A stretch of 64,000 nucleotides of DNA from Branchiostoma floridae (Eukaryota; Chordata; Leptocardii; Amphioxiformes; Branchiostomatidae), in contig NC_049993.1 of the NCBI RefSeq assembly GCF_000003815.2, positions 17,763,139 to 17,827,138 on the forward strand. Direction: 5' to 3'. The notes under the pieces are model-generated. The model was not told the origin of the DNA, ran no database searches, and worked only from the letters and a program-made list of their open reading frames with translations. The position numbers and the translations under genes were made by a program. Below are positions 39,601 through 51,600 of the stretch, piece after piece (the first letter of the stretch is position 1; the number at the start of each line of letters is the position of its first letter).

Positions 39601-42600
39601 AAATCTATATTGTTGTCCTTTCCAGGAATGATGTCGGCGTGTTCATCTCGGATGTAGTGAAGGGCGGAGTGGCGGAACAGGATGGCCGCCTGATGCAGGG
39701 GGACCAGATCCTGAGTGTGAACGGGGAGGACATGAGGAGCGCCACACAGGACAACGCTGCTGCTGTGCTCAAGGTGGGGTCATGAAGGAATGAATGAATG
39801 AATGATTTGATGAATGAATGAATGATGACCAGATCCTGAGTGTGAATGGAGAGGACATGAGGATTGCCACACAGGACAACGCTGCTGCTGTGCTCAAGGT
39901 GGGGTCATGAAGGAAGGAATGAATGATTTGATGAATGAATGAATGAATGATTTGATGAATGATTTGATGAATGAATTGATGAATGAATGAATGAATGATT
40001 TGATGAATGAATGAATGAATGATTTGATGAATGAATGAATGAATGATTTGATGAATGAATGAATGATGACCAGATCCTGAGTGTGAATGGAGAGGACATG
40101 AGGAGTGCCACACAGGACAACGCTGCTGCTGTGCTCAAGGTGGGGTCATGAAGGAACGAATGAATGATTCGATGAATGAATGAATGATGACCAGATCCTG
40201 AGTGTGAATGGAGAGGACATGAGGATTGCAATGAATGAATGANNNNNNNNNNNNNNNNNNNNNNNNNNNNNNNNNNNNNNNNNNNNNNNNNNNNNNNNNN
40301 NNNNNNNNNNNNNNNNNNNNNNNNNNNNNNNNNNNNNNNNNNNNNNNNNNNNNNNNNNNNNNNNNNNNNNNNNNNNNNNNNNNNNNNNNNNNNNNNNNNN
40401 NNNNNNNNNNNNNNNNTGACTGATGCAGGGGGACCAGATCCTGAGTGTGAACGGGGAGGACATGAGGAGCGCCACACAGGACAACGCTGCTGCTGTGCTC
40501 AAGCTGGGGTCATGAAGGAATGAATGAATGAATGATTTGATGAATGAATGAATGATGACCAGATCCTGAGTGTGAATGGAGAGGACATGAGGATTGCCAC
40601 ACAGGACAACGCTGCTGCTGTGCTCAAGGTGGGGTCATGAAGGAAGGAATGAATGATTTGATGAATGAATGAATGAATGATTTGATGAATGATTTGATGA
40701 ATGAATTGATGAATGAATGAATGAATGATTTGATGAATGAATGAATGAATGATTTGATGAATGAATGAATGAATGATTTGATGAATGAATGAATGATGAC
40801 CAGATCCTGAGTGTGAATGGAGAGGACATGAGGAGTGCCACACAGGACAACGCTGCTGCTGTGCTCAAGGTGGGGTCATGAAGGAACGAATGAATGATTC
40901 GATGAATGAATGAATGATGACCAGATCCTGAGTGTGAATGGAGAGGACATGAGGATTGCCACACAGGACAACGCTGCTGCTGTGCTCAAGGTGGGGTCAT
41001 GAAGGAACGAATGAATGATTTGATGAATGAATGAATGAATGATTTGATGAATGAATTGATGAATGAATGAATGAATGATTTGATGAATGAATGAATGAAT
41101 GATTTGATGAATGAATGAATGATGACCAGATCCTGAGTGTGAATGGAGAGGACATGAGGAGTGCCACACAGGACAACGCTGCTGCTGTGCTCAAGGTGGG
41201 GTCATGAAGGAAGGAATGAATGATTGATGAATGAATGAATGAATGAATGATTTGATGAATGAATGAATGAATGATGACCAGATCCTGAGTGTGAACGGAG
41301 AGGACATGAGGAGTGCCACACAGGACAACGCTGCTGCTGTGCTCAAGGTGGGGTCATGAAGGAAGGAATGAATGATTTGATGAATGAATGAATGATGACC
41401 AGATCCTGAGTGTGAACGGGGAGGACATGAGGAGTGCCACACAGGACAACGCTGCTGCTGTGCTCAAGGTGGGGTCATGAAGGAATGAATGAATGATTTG
41501 ATGATTGAATGAATAAAAGAATGATTTGATGAATGAATGAATGATGACCAGATCCTGAGTGTGAATGGGGAGGACATGAGGAGTGCCACACAGGACAACG
41601 CTGCTGCTGTGCTCAAGGTGGGGTCATGAAGGAATGAATGAATGATTTGATGATTGAATGAATAAAAGAATGATTTGATGAATGAATGAATGATGACCAG
41701 ATCCTGAGTGTGAATGGGGAGGACATGAGGAGTGCCACACAGGACAACGCTGCTGCTGTGCTCAAGGTGGGGTCATGAAGGAATGAATGAATGATTTGAT
41801 GATTGAATGAATAAAAGAATGATTTGATGAATGAATGAATGATGACCAGATCCTGAGTGTGAATGTNNNNNNNNNNNNNNNNNNNNNNNNNNNNNNNNNN
41901 NNNNNNNNNNNNNNNNNNNNNNNNNNNNNNNNNNNNNNNNNNNNNNNNNNNNNNNNNNNNNNNNNNATAGCTAAATACATAATATATATAAATAATGACA
42001 AGAAAAATAATTCAACCTAAAGTCAGTTACACACAGTAGTTGGAATAAAGAAAAAGGGGGTAGGCTATGTACTTTGTAGTCCTTGTTTTCATTCATTGAC
42101 TTACATCAAATATTATTTTGGTCCTTTTTAGACAGCAAACTTAATGCTGCTTTATGTTTCTTACTTAGTCTCCTGTCATGAATATACAGCATTAAGATAG
42201 GTACCAAGCACTGTAGTTCTCATAGTTCTCAAAACAAGAGGTTCCTCTCAATCCTCTACTTTAAAATTTACAACAACTTACCCTTTCTCTATGATTCTGT
42301 AGCCGTAGACTCTGCCGACTTCCCCACAGATGGGGTCAGCATGGTGGAGATGTACAAGGGGCAGCAGCGAAATACTTTAACTTGTTTCTTTTCTTTCATC
42401 TCAATCTGCTAGTTTAACAACAACTTGCCCTCTCTCAATCTTAAGTGTAGCGTGCGTAATCAAATAGTTAGTAGTCCTGCCTCTGGAACTAGAAGCCATG
42501 AGTTTCATTTCTGAAGCTGCTGTCTCGGCCGACTTCCCCCCAGAGGGAGTCCGTATGGTGGAGATGTACAATGGACCTGTAGATACTGTATATAGCGTCT

Positions 42601-45600
42601 GTCTTCTCTGTCACGACAAGACTAGCTTCAATGAGGTACATGTAAAACTGGATCGAGATCACTTTCCTTTCCTTTCCTTTCTAAAGCTGCAGACGCTTCC
42701 GACATCCCCACGGATAGAACAGCGTTGTATTCACATGAGTCCCTAGAACCAGACTACCTTCCCCGAGGCCTCAGACTCAGTCCGCATGCGTGGACTGTTC
42801 CATTGGTGAGGGGGGAACTTACCTATTCTAAGTAATCTAACACTAACTGTCTTCCCTCTCCGTTTAGCCGCAGACTCTGCCGACTTCCCCACGGAGGGGG
42901 TGCGTATGGTGGAGATGTACAAGGGGCCGCAGGACTCCCTGGGGGTGAGCATCGCTGGGGGGGTGGGGAGCCCCCTGGGGGACGTCCCCATCTTCATCGC
43001 CATGGTGCAGGCCAATGGGGTGGCAGCGCAGACACAGAAACTCAGGGTAAGGTGTTATTTTTGTGAATGAAAAAAGAAAGTTTGATGATCACCTAAGGTA
43101 AATCCCTGCCTAATCAGAGAAATGTCTATAACATCAATTAACACTAGTCATTTTATATCAGTAAAAACAGTTGGTATTTGGAAAATCAACCAAACTTGAT
43201 GCTCTAGTTTCAAGTGAGATATCAGTGCGTAGCTCTTGGCGTACTGAGTATAGTGATATAAAAATAATTATTCTACAATGTTCACAACATAAGATATCAT
43301 TGATGGAAAATGCAAGCTGACCGCGGTCTTTTTGGAGCGTCCCGATTATCCTTTAGGTCTCCCCGCGGAGCAAGATTGGGATACCGAAGGGTAAATTTCT
43401 TACCCCGTCGGGTCTAAACTCTCAACCCCAGGGAAGACAATGTCAAAAAACATGCTTTCCCGCGGGAAAATTGCATCCCCGGGGATAGAAATGTCAGGTA
43501 AAAGTCTCCCTCACACCTCTCAGAGAGATGTGAGGGAAGGCGTGAAAGGCGTGAATTGTCATGATGTCGACCGTTCGGGTCATGATTTGGACCGTTCGGG
43601 TCCATATCATGGACCGACGGTTTCACAGTCAGAAAGGATTTGGATTGATGATTATAAGGCACAATTCAATCCCCTCAGACTGTTGACTGTAAAACAGTCA
43701 TTGCTTCGGTGGTAGTATTCTGAAAATGGTCACCTCTTCACATCCTGAAGCAGCTTAAATACATGTATTAAAAATATGTCCAATAGTCAATGGTGACTAT
43801 CTTTGTCAGCAGACAGCCTAATGGTATCTTTCTCACAAACTCAACATCATCCAGATTTTATACCAGACTTTATACAGCTACTAGTACTTCGCTGTGAGCA
43901 GTTTGTGTTCCAAAATCATCAAGCAAATTATAAGGTGTGAATGGACTAAGAGTACTTATTAAAGTCTTATAATGGACTTGTTTTCTGCTCCGTTTTCATT
44001 GTGAGGGCCCTGACTTTTAAAATGCTTCGTGATAACCATCATGGAGAATAAATCTCAGTATAGACTATAAGGTTCATGTGCCAGTGCACTCAAATAATCA
44101 CCATCTGTCAATTATCTATTTAGTGTGAGTGGTCCTTTGTTGTCTGTTGTGTTTCACCTTATGAATACAAAAGGAGAATTGTTATTTTACTATATACCTT
44201 TTACACAGCTGCATGAGTGTCTCTGAGCATAACAGTGAGAAATCTTTTTGTGCCTTCTTACAATTGCTACCCTATATAAACTAATGTCTTTCTGTCTGCC
44301 AGCCAAACTGTCTCCAAAAGACTAAGACTTGGCACTGCAACCCTCTGCATTGCCCTCATTATGTAAATGACCCAATGTGGACTGGAAACTTGTAAAAATG
44401 TAGTAGTTAGAGTGATAATTGCCCTGAAATCCCCACCCATTGTTCCTCCCTTCTTTTGCATTTGTTTACGACCTAATTTCACACTTCCTCCCCGGCCCTA
44501 CAGGGGTGACTACTGTTGCAGTATTAGAGTAATATATACCATTAATAACGTCATGTGTAATGTTATGGGAGAGTGAAAAAAAGATACACCATTATCTCAA
44601 GAATTGAAATTTCAGACGGGAAAGCCTTACCGTCAATTACTACTCTGGCCTGGCAACTGTCAAAAGCATTTTCCCACAAATTCTATTCCAGACTGGACCT
44701 ACTCTTCAAACACCCCTATCCAACCAGAGCCCTTGGATTGTTCCTGTATCCAAACAGCTAGCTGGCGATCAGTCCACTATAATCTTTGGGGGCCGAATAC
44801 CCGAAGTCCCAAGATTGAGAAATGTAGTTTAATTTGAAATAGTTCAACAAGTATAGAGAATAATAGTAGACAATGATAACATTATTACATAAATGTTAAC
44901 TGCCCAGATGGCACATAAAATCCCACTAAGAAGCTAGTCTTGTTTGGCTCATCTTCCAATTGGCACAATTGTGCAGGTGGATCAGATACTAGTACATGTC
45001 TGACCAACCTCCTTGATCTGACCAAGGAGGTAAAACCTCCTTGCTCTGACACATGAGACATTCACAATACTAGTATATCATACACACTTCTTTGCTAACA
45101 ATAAAAATGAACACCCGATAAATTCTTCTGTACAAAGTCACGAGACCGACCTTCATAATTTTGCTAATCTTGATGTTCCTTTCAGGAGTCATACTTATAC
45201 ATAATAACTGTAGACAGCAACCGTCTGTCCTTCAATATGAAATGTGTATTCGGCCATTGTTGCCGTAACAGACAGAAGACAAACAGGCTTGGCACATTTA
45301 CTTGGTTGAGAGAAGCTTCCGTTTGAATGGGGAACTTCCCATTCTGCTAAGTGTAGTGTAGGGCTAAGTGTATAAGAAAGGCATTTTCATCAGTTTCGAA
45401 GCGATTCGATCGACAGGATTTGCCTTATTAAAGCCCCAGGTTTCCAACTGATACAAAATATGCAATAAGCTTGACATGTGTATCAAAAAGTTTGCTTCTA
45501 AACAAGACTCGAAATATAAAGTACATCCGCTTTGGCGATTGATTGTAGACTCGCGTCTTCAACGTCTGCCTGGTCATGTACATTCAATATCCATTCACTC

Positions 45601-48600
45601 ACCTTGTGCTTGTACTAAGTATAAAACTCATTACTTGTAAATAAACCCTAGTACAAAGTTACGCTGTCTAAGCTAATCTAAATTTTTGTGGAGTTATCTA
45701 CAAAAAGGGAAGGATTCAGCAAGGATTTCAATCTCCTTGGATTCAACAAGTCTCCATTCCTATCATAGTAATCTCCGAGTAGATTCCGCAGTCAGGGTAG
45801 TTTTAGGCATTTTTTGCTTTGCTTATGTACGTTTTTCTGGAGTTGCGCGTATTTAACAGATAGCGACTCCAGGTCAGGGTCACAGAACACGGAATGGTTA
45901 TAAAACACGCAATGCATATAGTTGATGATAGCTCCTTGCATATAGCTGTAGATTATCATCTCCTTTTCTTTCTCGAGGATTGTTTTCAAAGCTTTAATTT
46001 CAATGACTGTAAGCTATGCATAATTTTGTAGTTGTTGTGTCGGCCATACTGAAGACATTGTTTAGCTTCTGTCAATTGTTTTATCAAAATTCGAGAGCCT
46101 ATCTTTACATTAAATTTTGTTTTAAAGGAGCCGAACATCAAGAACTTCATAGTGTGTTTTCGTAATTTGTTTTCGTGTAGGGAATTTTGTGAATTTTAGT
46201 TGTGGACACCAATGCATTTTCCCTATATTGTGGAACACATTATTTTAAGGTTTAACATATATTCGTAGAAGGGGGTTTTAGGCAGGTATACCGAATACCC
46301 TTCTTGATTCAATGTAATATGCTGAGTTGAGTTTCCATCTCCTGAAATAGTACATGAAAACACCTGCTAAGAATTTGAGTTCACTAGTCGTTTACTTCTT
46401 TTTGAAAGCTAACATAGCTCTAGATCGTTGACTTTGATTATTTTCTTCTATCAAGAAATAATTCCAAGTGCTGGAGAAAGGAGGTTAAAAAAGCTCCTTC
46501 ACTGGACAAAGAAATTACGACCAGACATTTCAGGCCATGAGTAATGAACTGACCAATTAAAGTGTCCCTGTCTGCATTCTATGCATAATTAAAGATGAAT
46601 ACAGGTAATTACTTTGGGCCAAGGTGCTAAAAACAATTACTATTGATAATAATGGCCCTGTCAACATGACGAATGGGGTTGTCAGATTCACACGTACAAA
46701 AACTACAAAATCCAAGCATGTAAACTTGAAAGGCAAAGACAAGCTTGTATAATAAAAACCTATGATATAATGACATGCAAAGAATACACAACAAGTGTGT
46801 TTGCGTGAATTATTTCTGGAAAATTTATTTTACTATCAGAAAGTTAGATATTGACTGTTGAATTCATACGTACTGCCTAAATTTTATCAAAATGGACAAA
46901 CTTTAAAATTGATTAATTTCAAATAATCTGAAGTGTATTCTTATCTTCTGGAAAGCTTTTCTAAAAAGTAGGCAGTCTTCTCTCAGTCTTCTCTACATCC
47001 TGTAAAAATTTTGTTACTGTTAGCCATCTGCAGCAAGCTGGTCGCGGTCATTATTTGTCAAATCTGCAGAGTAAAATGTGTTGACTTCATATATTGCACA
47101 AATATTTTGTTTAGTTAGTCTAGTACATAATTGGAATGAGCAGAATCTCTTCTCTACTTCTGCCAAATTATAACCTACTTGACCTCACAAAACTGACACA
47201 AATGTCAAATTTGTCTGCCAAACCCACAATAACATCTTTAATGGTCTTAGTCCCACTTTAGCAAAACAGAGGTCTGCCAACACTAGCTTGGGTACCTATA
47301 CTTTACCAATTTGGCCAGCCAGAACCCCCAATTTCCTGGGATGCTTGGTTTGGTGTGTCTGTGTTGTTACCTCCATGAAATGTCATGGAATGGAGGTTAT
47401 ATTTTCTGTTATGTGTCTCTGTCTGTGTAGATGATTACTCAAGAACGGCTGGATGGATTGGTTTCATACTTGTTGTGTTGGTGGGGTGTGATGAAAGCTC
47501 GAATCGATGAGATTTTGGGAGCCGTATCTGTCGTTATAATTGATGTAATAATATCAGAAATCACCCCTATATTTGAGATATATTGGTACAGGCATTGTGC
47601 TTTATGTGTTTGTTAATGGGCTTAGCTCCAAGCAGATGGTGAGGTGACAGCTGTTTGGGGAACCCCGAGTTTTTTTAATATGATAATTAGTTTTATTTAT
47701 GTCTGCTTAGGATATCATGGAGATGTGAAGCGTAAGTATAATTGTAAGAAGTTGAGGTACATTTAACGATAATGCTTAACAGGTATGGATGTCTCACATA
47801 CTGTACTGCTGATTTGAGTGACATGGTGATTAAAATGCCATTAGGTCCTCTCATCTGGGTTGGGTGTCAGAAGTTTTATGGGCGATACAGATGTTCTGAT
47901 TTTGTTACGATAAGGGACAGTTGTAAGTTGTCTCTTTCGTAGCCAATGGTACTTGTTTTTTAGCAGACGGGGTTGGCGCCAAGTATTCATCTTACAGTTG
48001 GTGTCGGGCTGTCAGAGGAAAGTGTGCACCTCGTTTTTGTACCGTGTGAACAGCTGATGTTATGACATATTGGTGGAAAATCAAATCACCATCTGACTAA
48101 AGTTGGCCACATCCCTTCTTCTTTCTGAGTTTCCCAACTTCCTCCCACCACACAGCTCTGAGGCACATAGTCCAACCTCAATAATGCTGACAACCTTAGA
48201 CATTTTAAATGCCAAACATCAAGCTTAAGGAACACCACGCTACCATATGCCGTCGACCTCTTAAACGCACATTACACAATTAAGTGTCACATTTTGATAA
48301 TTACTAATCAGATGGACATCCTCTGTGTCATTAAATAAATACACCACTACTTTCCCATAACATTTATATTATATAACCATTACTCTCAAATCCAACCGAC
48401 TATAAACATACATACCATCCACAAAAAAGCAATAAATATTTCATGGAGGTATGAGGTCCCCGAACTCTAGTTGTTTATCTTTTTGTTGAAGAGAACATTT
48501 AATTTCATGCGAACTACTACTACTGCCAGTCGAATTTGCGAATTATCATCATGAACACAAAAGAGGCGAGAATCCAGGTCATAGTTGGTGGCATCACGGG

Positions 48601-51600
48601 GGAAAGTGGAATTAGAAGTTTTTGTTTGGGTATTTGCCATGAACTTCAAGGAAAGATCACATTACAAACAAAACCCATAAAACAGTTTGGAGTTTTGCAA
48701 CATGAATGAGGTCTTTGTGATTCTTGGTTAGACAAAAGGGAATCATGATATAAAGTGGTATTCTCACTGATGATCTTTTCTAAAATCTTGAATTTTTTCT
48801 TTAAAGTGCACTTCATATTTTCAAGTCCAGAGTACTAGTATTGTTGAAATACTTGATATGTTTTCGTCAAAAAGGTTGAAACAGGGACCTCCTTGGTTTT
48901 TGAGTAAGAAAAGAGTAGACACAGAAAGAACTAATTCAAAATAATTTCCATAGAAAATATTTTGCTTCTACACAAACAAATGTCTGGGAAGACAATTTTC
49001 CAGACATAACATTATCCCCAATCTTATATTAAAATGGAATAAGCTAATAGCTTCTGTGCTAATGTCTCCACCTATAGCTAGTACATACATGACAATAGGG
49101 AGCCAAGAGAGGTGTCAATGCTGGGCAGGCTTTATCATTCAAATTCCTGTTGCACACTTGACAAAACACCTTGAGAGCTTGACAGAACCAGGAAAAAACT
49201 GCCATACAACAATAATTACAGTTACAGTAACTCAAGGAGCTTTCATCATTCATTTGTGATGATAGCTCCTTGAGTAACCGTAGTGTTATCTCTGTGTGTA
49301 AAATGAAAAACTTTACAGTGTTCTACGACAGGCTTTTCCCTGTCTTAAAAAGTTTAAGCCATCAATTCAAGAGTAGGCTAAGTTCAATAAAAACAAGGAG
49401 GTAAAAAACAGAACAAACTGGAAAAGCCAAGAAATACAACTATTTATTATCATCTTTATTTGTGGCATGGTATCATGACTAGATTCATCCATTATTACTG
49501 TATCATAACAGTAAGTCTTGGAGTTAACTAATGAGGTCAGTGAGGAAAGGTTTAGAGAAGGTCTGCATGTTCTTTTCGGTAAGGCGTAGGCAGCCTATTT
49601 TTATTTCCCATAACTCTAGGGAAAGCCACCTTATCTACGCAAGGACGTTATAGCTGATGTAACGTCCTTGATCTACGTAATTCCAAGGACCTTGGTAATT
49701 CGTAGTGAGGCAACCAAATTCATCATAATTGCCTTCCTTGATTTAGCGTAATGCGTATGGTGTTCTTCTGAATTCAGCATAACTCGTTGTCACAACCCGC
49801 CATGCAGACCCAGAGTCTTTAGAGGCACCCGGGGCAGCACATCACTTCTAACTGCAAAACACCGGAATTTGACCAGTGCTCCACCAGATATGAATATTAC
49901 TACTTCCAGCAAATAGACACAGACTAAGAAATCCATACTCTCCAAGCAGAGGTTATGGCTCTGGCAGTTTATGGACGATTTTGTTGGGCTTTCTATTTTG
50001 TCAGATTTTGTCTCAGTTGCTATTGTTGCTAACTTTGGATTGGCGACATAAGACAAATTATGATAAACATGACTGTAGACAAAATTGCATGTTGTCATGG
50101 CCTTTTCAAGGCTAATACCCCCAGCTGGGTAAAAACAAACCTCCTTGGTCTAATACTACCCCAGAAGCAATGACTGTTTTGCAGTCAACAGTCTAAGGGG
50201 ATTGAAGTGTGCCTTATAATCATCAATCCAAATCCTTTCTGACTGTGAAACCGTCGGTCCATTATATGGACCCGAACGGCCCATATCATGACCCGAACGG
50301 TCCATATCATGACAAATTTATTCACGCCTTTCACGCCTTTCCTCACACCTCTCAGAGATGTGTGAGGGAGACCTGCAGAGGTCCAACCTTTTCAACATTT
50401 TTGACAAGTTTTTCAAAAAATTCTCTTTAATTACTCTGATAAAATGTTCTTCAAAACCCTCACTAGCCACGAACCACAAAATGTGTACAATTCCTTCAGA
50501 CCAGTTAAATTAAATTCATCCCACATGTACAACACTACATTTTCTGTATCCAACAACTTTCGACTACCCAAACCTAAAACATTATAAAACGTACCTTCCT
50601 GTACCAAGCAATTCTACTCTGGGACTCATTGCCATCTGACAATAAGTCAATTGTCCGTACATTGTCCAGTTTTAGACAAGCCATCTCAAACATTGTATCT
50701 CTAAGACCTTTGACCTGAGACACTATGCTCTATTGTAAATACTTTGATTGTTGATTGATTTTGTAAAATGTATGTTGTATAGTAATGTTGATTGTTTTGA
50801 ATCTTGGAAGATTAGCCCAAATGGGCTAAAGGTTAATAACAATCAAAGCAAATTAAACTGTCTCAACATCTCCACCCTGATGTCAGGAAAAACTGTACAC
50901 CAACTGAGCCAACTCAGGCACCTCAATGTTATGTTACAAACCATGGAGAGAGAATATAATGGCCAAAGCCTTGTGTGATTGAAAAAACAAAACAAAACAA
51001 ACACATATATTGGACCCCGTACAGTGCTATCCTTTCAAAGATGACATTTGTTATGTCTATATTGAGCGTTGAAGTCAAGCAATGCCTTCTTTTGAGTCAG
51101 CTAGCTCATGATGCAGAAAAATCAGCTTCTGTTGGGGGACAGGTCCCGAGGATTTCCTGTTCATCCCGTCTGCCTCTCCTAGACATACTGAATTGGTCAT
51201 ACACGTGCTAATTACACAAGCTAACCAGGTGTGATTCTAATTAATTCAGTGATTTTCATGGTGGTAATTGTATGCGGTCTGCAATCGGGGTAAGCTTTGA
51301 AACCCGAAGGAACAACCTGCTCAGTCCCGCGGGAACAAGAATTTCCTGCGGGAACTTATGTTTAGACCGCGGGAAAAGCAATTTTTAAAGTCAAATATCT
51401 CAAGAAATTTGTACGTTAGGACACTAAAAAAGTAGCCTGATACTCAGGATAACATGAGCTTTCCAATGGTACGTAAAACTTTGATATATGTCCAGGAAGA
51501 AAAAAGTTGAAAAAATAGGATTTCAACATTGGCTGCGATCAAAACGGAAAGTGTACTTCCGGATTTTAACTGACTGGCGATAATTCTCATGATTCTGCTG

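Noticed and set aside
39905-40477. Long minus-strand frame rich in FIHSSNHS
   Set aside because: It arises from (TGAA)n read backwards, and part of it is N.
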